35,394 nt of DNA from Rhodopseudomonas sp. AAP120 (GTDB lineage: Bacteria; Pseudomonadota; Alphaproteobacteria; Rhizobiales; Xanthobacteraceae), in assembly GCF_001295845.1 (NCBI RefSeq), contig NZ_LJIC01000185.1:1-35394 (forward strand), read 5' to 3'. The notes under the pieces are model-generated. The model ran no database searches and was not told where the DNA came from. It worked only from the letters and a program-made list of their open reading frames with translations. Positions 25,375 through 32,354 of this stretch are shown one piece after another (within the stretch, counting starts at the first letter, position 1; every line of letters begins with the position of its first letter). The position numbers were made by a program, and so were the translations under genes.

Positions 25375-26370
25375 ATGACGTCCCCTTCTGATCAGGCCAC
25401 GAAATCCACGCTCCGGGTCGGCGTCATCGGTGCTGGCGTGATGGGGACCAATCATGGGCGGGTGCTGGCCGGTCTTCCCGGGGTGTCGCTGGTCGGCATC
25501 GTCGATCCGCTGGAAGAGCATCGCAATCGCGCGGTCGAACTGATCGGCTGCAAGACGTTCGCGACCGTCGACGAACTGCTGCTGGCCGGCGTCGATGCAG
25601 TGACGATCGCGGCGCCGACGCATCTGCACCACGAAGTGGCGCTGACCTGCATCGGGCGCGGCGTGCACGTGCTGGTCGAGAAGCCGATCGCCTCGACCGT
25701 CGAGGAAGGCCGCGAGATCGTCGCCGCTGCCCGCAAGGCCGGCGTGACGCTGATGGTCGGCCATGTCGAGCGCTTCAATCCGGCGGTGGCCGCCATCAAG
25801 CAGGCGATCCGCAACGAAGATATTCTGTCGATCGGCATCACCCGGGTCGGGCCGTTCCCGCCGCGGATGTCCAATGTCGGCGTGGTGATCGATCTGGCGG
25901 TGCACGACATCGACCTGATTCGCTGGTTCACCGAATCCGAGATCGTCGACGTCCAGCCGCAGCTGACCTGCGCGGTCGCCGAGCGCGAGGACATCGCGCT
26001 GCTGCAATTCCGCACCGAGTCCGGCGTGCTGGCGCATATCAACACCAACTGGCTGACGCCGTTCAAAGCCCGCAACGTCACGGTGGCGACGCGCGGCAAA
26101 TACGTGATGGGCGATCTGCTGACGCGGCAGGTCACCGAGTGCTTCGGCTTCAAGGCCGACGGCAGCTACTCGATGCGGCATCTGCCGGTCGGCCACGACG
26201 AGCCGCTGCGCGCCGAACTGATCGCCTTCCTTAATGCGGTGCGCTCCAACAGCACGCCCGCGGTCACCGGCGAGGAGGGCGTCGCCAGCCTCGAGATCGC
26301 GATTCAGTGCCTCGAGCAGCCGCCGAAGGCCGCTGCCGGCCGCAAGCCGCCGCTGCGCGCCGCCGGCTGA
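25375..26370 (+). CDS. gnnA: Gfo/Idh/MocA oxidoreductase, probable UDP-GlcNAc 3-dehydrogenase
   Basis: This 331-aa NAD(P)-dependent oxidoreductase has GVIGAGVMGTNHGRVL at 16-31, EKPIA at 102-106 and a VVIDLAVHDIDLIRWF metal or substrate helix. Directly after it (63-bp gap) lies a DegT-type aminotransferase. In Acidithiobacillus and other bacteria GnnA oxidises the 3-OH of UDP-GlcNAc and GnnB transaminates it, giving the 2,3-diamino sugar used in lipid A. Rhodopseudomonas lipid A is classically of this 2,3-diamino-2,3-dideoxyglucose type, which supports the name. A WbpB/WlbA role on UDP-GlcNAc uronate is the main alternative. Confidence 0.78.
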   Translation: MTSPSDQATKSTLRVGVIGAGVMGTNHGRVLAGLPGVSLVGIVDPLEEHRNRAVELIGCKTFATVDELLLAGVDAVTIAAPTHLHHEVALTCIGRGVHVLVEKPIASTVEEGREIVAAARKAGVTLMVGHVERFNPAVAAIKQAIRNEDILSIGITRVGPFPPRMSNVGVVIDLAVHDIDLIRWFTESEIVDVQPQLTCAVAEREDIALLQFRTESGVLAHINTNWLTPFKARNVTVATRGKYVMGDLLTRQVTECFGFKADGSYSMRHLPVGHDEPLRAELIAFLNAVRSNSTPAVTGEEGVASLEIAIQCLEQPPKAAAGRKPPLRAAG

Positions 26371-26433
26371 TCGCCGCTCACACAGTTCATCGCTCCTCGC
26401 AGCATCCTCCTTCTCTCCGATCAAGCCGAGCTC

Positions 26434-27585
26434 ATGAATCAGCATCTCCGAACCGACCCTGTGCCCTTCATCGATGTCGGCGCGCAGCGCCGCAGGCTCG
26501 GCCCCGCGCTCGAGGAGGCGGTCGGCAAGGTGCTGAATCACTGCCAGTTTCTCGGCGGTCCGGAGGTGCTGGCGCTGGAAGCCGAACTCGCCGCCTACAC
26601 CGGCGCGCGCTATGTCGTGACCTGCTCGAGCGGCACCGACGCGCTGCTGATGGTGCTGATGGCCAAGGGCATCGGCCCGGGCGACGCGGTGCTGTGCCCG
26701 TCCTTCACGTTCTGCGCGACCGGCGAAGCGGTGGCGCTGACCGGTGCGACGCCGCTGTTCGTCGACGTCGATGAAGTCACCTTCAACATCGATATCGCAT
26801 CGCTCAAGCGTGGTGTCGGCACGGCCAGGAAGCTCGGCCTCAAGCCCCGCGCGGTGATCCCGGTCGATCTGTTCGGCCAGGCGGCGGACCATGCCGCCGT
26901 CGCCGCGGTGGCGGCCGACGAGGGCCTGTTCGTGCTCGACGATGCCGCGCAGGGGTTCGGCGCGACCTATCAGGGCAAGAAGCTCGGCACCTTCGGGCTC
27001 GCGACCGCGACCAGCTTCTTCCCCGCCAAGCCGCTCGGCTGCTTCGGCGACGGCGGCGCGATCCTCACCGACGATGCCGAATTGGTCGAAGGCCTGCGCA
27101 GCGTCCGCGTCCACGGTCAGGGCGGCGACAAATACGACAACGTCCGCCTCGGCCTGACCGGTCGCCTCGACACCATCCAGGCCGCGATCCTGCTCGAAAA
27201 GCTGAAGATCTTCGACGACGAGATCGCGGCGCGAAACCGCGTGGCCGCGCGCTATTCCGAGGCTTTGGCCGATATCGTCACCGTTCCGCAGCTTGCCGAA
27301 GGCTGCAGCTCGGTGTGGGCGCAGTACACCATCCGGCTGCCGAAGGGCATCGATCGCGACGGCTTCGCGGCGACGCTGAAGGCGCAGGGCATCCCGACCG
27401 CGATCTATTACGCCAAGTCGATGCACCAGCAGACCGCCTACCGTGCCTTCCCGGTAGCGGATGGCGGGCTCCCGGTGTGCGAGCGGCTGTCGCCGGACGT
27501 CATCAGCCTGCCAATGCACGCCTATCTGGACGCACCAACCCAGGATCGCGTAATCGCCGCCGTGCGCGGCGCGGTCGGCCGATAG
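26434..27585 (+). CDS. gnnB: DegT/DnrJ/EryC1-type aminotransferase, probable UDP-3-keto-GlcNAc transaminase
   Basis: This 383-aa PLP enzyme has the sugar-aminotransferase fold: VTCSSGTDALLMVLMA for phosphate binding, PSFTFCATGEAV, VLDDAAQGFG with the PLP-ring Asp at 169/170, and SFFPAKPLGCFGDGGAI with the Schiff-base Lys199. DTIQAAILLEKL and YTIRLP are typical C-terminal elements. The partner gene just upstream supplies the 3-keto substrate, so a GnnB function (amino group onto C3 of UDP-GlcNAc) fits. WbpE-like chemistry on a uronate is the alternative. Confidence 0.8.
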   Translation: MNQHLRTDPVPFIDVGAQRRRLGPALEEAVGKVLNHCQFLGGPEVLALEAELAAYTGARYVVTCSSGTDALLMVLMAKGIGPGDAVLCPSFTFCATGEAVALTGATPLFVDVDEVTFNIDIASLKRGVGTARKLGLKPRAVIPVDLFGQAADHAAVAAVAADEGLFVLDDAAQGFGATYQGKKLGTFGLATATSFFPAKPLGCFGDGGAILTDDAELVEGLRSVRVHGQGGDKYDNVRLGLTGRLDTIQAAILLEKLKIFDDEIAARNRVAARYSEALADIVTVPQLAEGCSSVWAQYTIRLPKGIDRDGFAATLKAQGIPTAIYYAKSMHQQTAYRAFPVADGGLPVCERLSPDVISLPMHAYLDAPTQDRVIAAVRGAVGR

Positions 27586-27623
27586 GCATCGCCGGACAAG
27601 GCGGGGCCGGGGACTGAGTCTCC

Positions 27624-27731
27624 CGTCATTCCGGGGCGCGTAGCGAAGCGGAGCGAACCCGGAATCTCTGCGTGCCAACAACTTCTGGATTCCGGGTTCG
27701 CGCGCCTGACGGCGCGCGCCCGGGAATGACT
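27624..27731. repeat. Palindromic intergenic element (GTCATTCCGGG type)
   Basis: The unit begins GTCATTCCGGGGCGCG and its right end, read on the opposite strand, begins GTCATTCCCGGGCGCG; GAACCCGGAAT and ATTCCGGGTTC form an inner inverted pair. Repeats of this type are common in this bacterial group. It fills the gap between gnnB and murJ and may end gnnB transcription. Confidence 0.75.
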
Positions 27732-27811
27732 CGCTTGGGGTGAGGGGCAAGGGGAGGGCCGGGAGCCGTTTCCGGTTTTGCGGCCCCGCCACTTCCTGTA
27801 GAAGCGGGCGC

Positions 27812-29341
27812 ATGCTCAGGCGTATTTTCACCGTCGGCGGCTTCACGCTGCTGTCGCGACTGACCGGCTTTGCCCGCGACATCATGCTGGCGGCGATCCT
27901 CGGCGCCGGGCCGATCGCCGACGCGTTCTTCGTGGCGCTGCGGTTGCCCAACCATTTCCGGGCGATCTTTGCCGAGGGCGCGTTCAACGCTGCCTTCGTG
28001 CCGGCCTATGCGCATGTGCACGGCGAAAAGGGCGAGGCCTCGGCCAAACTGTTCGCGGACCGCATCTTCACGCTGCTGTTCGTCTCGCAGCTGGTGCTGC
28101 TCGCGGCCGCGCTGCTGTTCATGCCGCAGATGATGAGCATCCTGGCGCCGGGCTTCACCGACGACCCGGCGCAGCGCGGGCTGGCGATCGAGCTGACGCG
28201 GATCACCTTTCCGTATCTGCTGCTGATCACGCTGGTGACGCTGTACGGCGGCATCCTCAACGTGATGCAGCGCTTCGCCAGCGCCGCGGCGGCGTCGATC
28301 TTTCTCAACATCTCGATGATGGCGACGCTGGCGCTCGCCGCATTCTTCCCGACCGCCGGCCATGCCGCGGCCTGGGGCGTGCTGATCTCCGGCTTCCTGC
28401 AATATTTCCTGCTCGCCGGCGATTTGTCGCTGCACGGCGGCCTGCCGCGGTTCTCACGGCCGAAGCTCGACGCCGATGTTCGCTCCTTCTTCCGCGCACT
28501 CGGCCCCGCGACGCTCGGGTCGATGGGCACGCAGATCGCGATGTTCGCCGATACGATCATCGCGACGTTTCTGCCGGTTGGCGCGCTGTCGGCGCTGTAC
28601 TACGCAGACCGGCTGTATCAGCTCCCGATCGGCGTGATCGGCATCGCCATCGGCACCGTGTTGTTGCCGGAAATGTCACGCCAGCTGACCGCCGGCGACG
28701 ATGCGGGCGCCAAGGCCTCGCAGCGCCGCGCCTTCGAGTTCGTGCTGCTGTTTTCAGTGCCGTTCGTCGCGGCCTTTCTGACGGTTTCCGACGTCATCAT
28801 GCGGGCGATGTTCGCACGCGGCGCCTTCTCGCGGGCGGACGCCGTCGCTGCCGGTGCGACATTGGCGGCTTATTCGATCGCGCTGGTGCCGTCGGTCATG
28901 ATCCGCAGCGCGGTGGCGCCGTTCTACGCGCGCAAGGACACCGCCACACCCGTCAAGGCGTCGCTGATTGGCATCGCTGTTAATGTGGCCCTCAAAGTCG
29001 TGCTGATGGGGCCATTCGCCCAGGTCGGGCTTGCCTTCGCAACCGCGATCGGCACTTGGATTAATCTCCTGCTGCTGATCTTCTTCTCGGTGCGCGCCGG
29101 CTATCTGGAGTTCGACCGCGCGCTGACCGCCGCCATCGTCAAATTCGTCGCCGTCGGCGTGCTGCTCGGCGCGGCACTGTGGGCGACGACTTGGTTCGGC
29201 GCCCCATACCTCGCCCAACTGCCGACGCTGCGCGACGAGGCGGCACTTCTGTTGCTGATCATCGTCGGCGCCATCGTGTACGGCGCCGCCGTGCTGCTGC
29301 TGTTCGGTCCGCGCTGGCTGAAGCGGCTGGTGCGGGGTTGA
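27812..29341 (+). CDS. murJ: Lipid II flippase MurJ (MviN)
   Basis: This 509-aa protein has fourteen predicted transmembrane helices and should flip lipid-linked peptidoglycan precursor (lipid II) across the inner membrane. Family marks are TLLSRLTGFARDIMLAAILG near the start, ADAFFVALRLPNHFRAIFAE then GAFNAAFVPAY, and LYYADRLYQLPIGVIGIA with GTVLLPEMSR in the middle. These are MurJ rather than general Wzx motifs. The start at 27812 gives MLRRIFTVGGF, the usual MurJ opening. The gene is complete and is followed by a convergent carbamoyltransferase beyond an inverted repeat. Confidence 0.95.
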   Translation: MLRRIFTVGGFTLLSRLTGFARDIMLAAILGAGPIADAFFVALRLPNHFRAIFAEGAFNAAFVPAYAHVHGEKGEASAKLFADRIFTLLFVSQLVLLAAALLFMPQMMSILAPGFTDDPAQRGLAIELTRITFPYLLLITLVTLYGGILNVMQRFASAAAASIFLNISMMATLALAAFFPTAGHAAAWGVLISGFLQYFLLAGDLSLHGGLPRFSRPKLDADVRSFFRALGPATLGSMGTQIAMFADTIIATFLPVGALSALYYADRLYQLPIGVIGIAIGTVLLPEMSRQLTAGDDAGAKASQRRAFEFVLLFSVPFVAAFLTVSDVIMRAMFARGAFSRADAVAAGATLAAYSIALVPSVMIRSAVAPFYARKDTATPVKASLIGIAVNVALKVVLMGPFAQVGLAFATAIGTWINLLLLIFFSVRAGYLEFDRALTAAIVKFVAVGVLLGAALWATTWFGAPYLAQLPTLRDEAALLLLIIVGAIVYGAAVLLLFGPRWLKRLVRG

Positions 29342-29366
29342 TTAAGGCGACCCGAATAACCTCGCC

Positions 29367-29498
29367 CGTCGTCCCCGCGAAGGCGGGGACCCATAACCCC
29401 TAACGTCAAAGTTCTGCGCTAGGTCGATGTAGTGCAGGGGCGCCATCCCTCCGCCGCGAGTCTAGGGGCTATGGGTCCCCGCCTTCGCGGGGACGACG
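29367..29498. repeat. Long inverted repeat between convergent genes
   Basis: The left arm 29367-29400 begins CGTCGTCCCCGCGAAGGCGG and the right arm 29465-29498 is its reverse complement with a single mismatch (ATAACCCC against ATAGCCCC). Each 34-bp arm itself contains the hairpin GTCCCCGC GAAG GCGGGGAC. The element lies between murJ and the carbamoyltransferase, where it could serve as a two-way transcription stop. The 64-bp spacer has no feature I recognise. Confidence 0.9.
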
Positions 29499-29566
29499 TT
29501 GTGCGGGAGGAGGCGTGGTCGGGTCATAGCGACGCTCACGTCATGGACGAGTGGGAGCCTGCCGAC

Positions 29567-31375
29567 TCATCCCACCCGCGTCGTCGAGCGCACCAGGTTG
29601 GTGACATCCGAATACACTTCGAGCACCGGGTTGATGAAGCGGTGGGCCTTGTTCTTCGACACGATGGTGTCGTGCATCACCAGATAGTCGATGCCGGTGG
29701 TGAGGAAGCAGGCCATCGCGTCGCGCGGAGTCTCCACGATCGGCTCGCCCTTGATGTTGAAGGACGTATTCACCAGCACCGGCACGCCGGTCAGCGCCTC
29801 GAACTCTTTCAGGATGTAGTAGAGGTCCGGCGCGGTCTCCTCGTCCACCGTCTGCACCCGCGCGGTGCCGTCGACATGGACGACGGCGGGGATCTTGTCG
29901 CGCCACGCTGCCGCCACCGGCTTCGCCATCAGCATGAACGGCGAGTCGCCGATGCCTTCAAAGATCTCGTCGGCGCGCTCCTTCAGCACGATCGGCGCGA
30001 AGGGGCGGAACGGCTGGCGATGCTTCACGCGGCTGTTGAGGATGTCCTTCATCTCGGCATGGCGCGGATCGGCTAGCAGGCTGCGATGGCCGAGCGCGCG
30101 CGGTCCGAATTCCGAGCGGCCCTGGAACCAGCCGATCACCTTCTGGTCGGCCAGCAGCTTGGCGGTCTCTTTGTAGACCTGGTTGCTGCGCACGACGTTG
30201 ATCTGCGGCTTGACGAAGAACCGCTTGGTGGCTTCGCCGATCTCGCCGTCCGTGTAAGGGCGGCCGATATAAGCGTGCTTCATCTCGAAGCTGCGCGGCT
30301 TCTGCTGCACGGCAAGGTGGCCGTAGTAAGCGCAGCCGATCGCGATGCCGTCGTCGCCGGCGGCAGGCTGGATCCAGACGTTCTCGAAGCCGGCTTCGCG
30401 CGCGATCCGGCCATTGGCGACGCAGTTCAGCGCGACGCCACCGGCGATGCAGAGATTCTTGGCGCCGGTGGTCTCGCGCAGCCAGCGCGCGCGTTCCAGC
30501 AGCACGCGCTCGGTGTCGTCCTGCACCCGCCAGGCGAGGTCTTCCCAGTGCCGCATCGCCGGGTGGCTTTCCCACTTGCCGGGTGAGTCCATGATGTAAG
30601 GCTGGTTCAGCTCCGGTGTCCAATGCGGCACGGTCAGCTTGTTGTTCTCGAACTGCAGCATCGGCGGGATGGCGTTGGGGCGGCCGTATGGCGCCAGCCC
30701 CATCAGCTCGCCGCATTTGTTCCAGTCGCCGAACACGTAGCTCGAGGCGCGGCTGTAATACGCCCCGAGGCCGGGCATGTTGTAGAATTCGTCGGACAGG
30801 AACCCGCGCTCAGGCTCCATCCAGACTTTCTTCAGGCACTCCAGCTTGGAGCCGCTGAATTTGTAGTAGCTCTCGGATTCCCGGGCGAGCGGCGAGGCTT
30901 CGTCGCCCGGGAAGCTCTCGTCGACATCGGAGCGATAGCTGCCGACACCGTCGACGATCATCACCACGCCTTCTTCGAACGGGCTCGGCGCAAATGCGCT
31001 GTAGGCGTGGGCGAGGTGATGCGAGATCGTCATCACCTTGTTCGAGTTGCTGCGGAACAGCGCGTGCATGCCGGCATCGGCGCGTTCGTGCTCGGGCAGG
31101 AACGCCGGCATGTCCTGATACATCAGCCGGTCTTCCATCTCCTGCACCGGCAGGATGTAGCAGTTGCGCACCACCAGATCGACGTCGGCCAGGGTGATGC
31201 CTTCGGCATTCAGGCAGTAATCGATCACCTCCCTGTAGAAGCCGGTCGCATGCTTTTCGCGGGTGATCCGTTCCTTCTCGATCCCGAACGCGATTTCACC
31301 GTCGCGCAACAGGCAGGCGCTGACGTCGTGGTCGTAGGTGTTGAGGCCGAGGATGTAGCTGCGAGGGTGTGACAT
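29567..31375 (-). CDS. Carbamoyltransferase, NodU/TobZ family
   Basis: This 602-aa enzyme transfers a carbamoyl group from carbamoyl phosphate, through an adenylate, to a sugar hydroxyl or other acceptor. The N-terminal Kae1-like domain (about 1-380) has GLNTYDHDVSACLL, the metal-binding HHLAHAYSAF, VDGVGSYRS and the nucleotide loop IAGGVALNCVANGRI. The C-terminal YrdC-like domain has RSEFGPRALGHRSLLADPR, HRQPFRPFAP and VLVNTSFNIKGEPIV. Family members decorate Nod factors, antibiotics and polysaccharides. The acceptor here is unknown; the envelope-glycan locus next door makes an O-antigen sugar a reasonable guess. The ATG at 31375 gives a normal family start. Confidence 0.92.
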   Translation of the reverse strand: MSHPRSYILGLNTYDHDVSACLLRDGEIAFGIEKERITREKHATGFYREVIDYCLNAEGITLADVDLVVRNCYILPVQEMEDRLMYQDMPAFLPEHERADAGMHALFRSNSNKVMTISHHLAHAYSAFAPSPFEEGVVMIVDGVGSYRSDVDESFPGDEASPLARESESYYKFSGSKLECLKKVWMEPERGFLSDEFYNMPGLGAYYSRASSYVFGDWNKCGELMGLAPYGRPNAIPPMLQFENNKLTVPHWTPELNQPYIMDSPGKWESHPAMRHWEDLAWRVQDDTERVLLERARWLRETTGAKNLCIAGGVALNCVANGRIAREAGFENVWIQPAAGDDGIAIGCAYYGHLAVQQKPRSFEMKHAYIGRPYTDGEIGEATKRFFVKPQINVVRSNQVYKETAKLLADQKVIGWFQGRSEFGPRALGHRSLLADPRHAEMKDILNSRVKHRQPFRPFAPIVLKERADEIFEGIGDSPFMLMAKPVAAAWRDKIPAVVHVDGTARVQTVDEETAPDLYYILKEFEALTGVPVLVNTSFNIKGEPIVETPRDAMACFLTTGIDYLVMHDTIVSKNKAHRFINPVLEVYSDVTNLVRSTTRVG

Positions 31376-31845
31376 TGAGCACTTTTCTGAGAGGCTGGGC
31401 GAGCGCGGCGCTCGTCGATGGATCTCGATCTTGGCGAGGTGGCTTCAGTCTGGAAGTCGGACCGCACGGGACCAGGGTTCAGTGAATCGGGAGGTGTCGG
31501 GAATATAGTGTCTGACGGCCGCTTGACCACGTTCGCCGCGGTTCGCTGGTTCGGCAATCGATGCAGTCATTGATTCTTCGCAGTCGCGGCCCTCTCGAAT
31601 ATCGCGGCGCACAATGCAACTCGCGAGGCCTGAGAGTGTTTCGCAGGCGGATGAGGCTTGGTTCAACATCAAGAGGGTTTCAGGCCCCGGCTTGCCCAAA
31701 TTCTTTCATCCTCCTAATCTTGTCGAATTGAGGCCGCAAAAGATCTGTTTGATCGACGGACATTTGAACCCTCACGTTGCGCTCGCGCACCAATGCGGGC
31801 GAAGTTGCGTTCAAAATCCTCAAACGACCGGGAGAAAGAACCTAG
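31376..31845. other. 470-bp divergent intergenic region
   Basis: This region lies between the start of the carbamoyltransferase and the start of the Arg/Gly-rich protein and must hold both promoters. It is less GC-rich in its right half (about 31660-31770) than neighbouring genes. The ORFs across it are short or have random-looking composition, and I support none. A long 5' untranslated leader for the small exported protein is possible. No convincing -35/-10 pair or riboswitch was identified. Confidence 0.6.
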
Positions 31846-32136
31846 ATGGCTCAGAAAGTTTCGAAGGCCCGCAAAGGCATGCTCGCACGCGTGCTGGCGG
31901 CTGTTGCGCTGACCGGCATTTATTGCCTCAGCCTCGTGGGTACGTCGGCCGTGTTCCTCACCGCCACCACCACCAAGGCTGATGCGCAGCGCGGCCGTGG
32001 TCGTGGCCGCGGCGGTTGGGGCCGGGGACGCGGCTATTATCGTGGCGGGCGCGGTTACTATCGCGGTCGCGGACGTGGTTATTACGGCGGTGGCTGCGTG
32101 TTCAATCCGGTGTATGGCCGGGTGATCTGCTACTGA
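31846..32136 (+). CDS. Exported Arg/Gly/Tyr-rich small protein
   Basis: This 96-aa protein has a long signal peptide: a basic start (KVSKARKGMLAR), a hydrophobic core at about 14-40 and an ADA cleavage site at 45-47. The mature part of about 49 residues is nearly all Arg, Gly and Tyr in a loose repeat (GRGRGYYRG units, with YY at 64, 71 and 79), then GGGCVFNPVYGRVICY with two Cys that could form a disulfide. A GGGAGAAAG sequence precedes the ATG. The composition recalls RGG RNA-binding regions, but the export signal points to a periplasmic or envelope structural role. I recognise no named family. A strong terminator follows at 32179-32208. Confidence 0.85.
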   Translation: MAQKVSKARKGMLARVLAAVALTGIYCLSLVGTSAVFLTATTTKADAQRGRGRGRGGWGRGRGYYRGGRGYYRGRGRGYYGGGCVFNPVYGRVICY

Positions 32137-32178
32137 TCCAGACCACGGCGAGCGCGCCGCATGGTCGACCAGTCGAAG

Positions 32179-32208
32179 GGTGCATCGGGAAACCGATGCA
32201 CCTTTTTT
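32179..32208 (+). terminator. Rho-independent terminator of the Arg/Gly-rich gene
   Basis: GGTGCATCGG at 32179-32188 pairs perfectly with CCGATGCACC at 32193-32202 around a GAAA tetraloop, followed by six Ts. It is textbook in form and suggests the small gene is a monocistronic, well-expressed transcript. Confidence 0.95.
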
Positions 32209-32354
32209 ACGGCTGGGTTCTTATGAGGAGGCGTCGACGGCAGCAGCCTCGCCGCTGGTGCCGCGCCAGGGGGGCGGCTCTGCAGTGCGGCCGGCGTTTG
32301 CGCCGCGCGCCGATCCGCTGCAAGATAGACCAAAGCAGCAGGAGAGGGTGAACG

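Noticed and set aside
25357-27987. 876-aa antisense frame over gnnA-gnnB
   Set aside because: It spans two real genes and an intergenic repeat, with low-complexity Arg/His/Asp content.
31445-31570. 41-aa minus-strand ORF upstream of the carbamoyltransferase
   Set aside because: It has slightly protein-like residues but no Shine-Dalgarno sequence of note and no family; too weak to list as a gene.
31614-31982. 122-aa plus-strand ORF overlapping the Arg/Gly-rich gene
   Set aside because: Its second half is the out-of-frame reading of the signal-peptide gene and its first half lacks any motif.
31846-32136. Sulfur globule protein
   Set aside because: An exported Gly/Tyr-rich make-up is shared, but the high Arg content and absence of sulfur-oxidation genes nearby give no real support.
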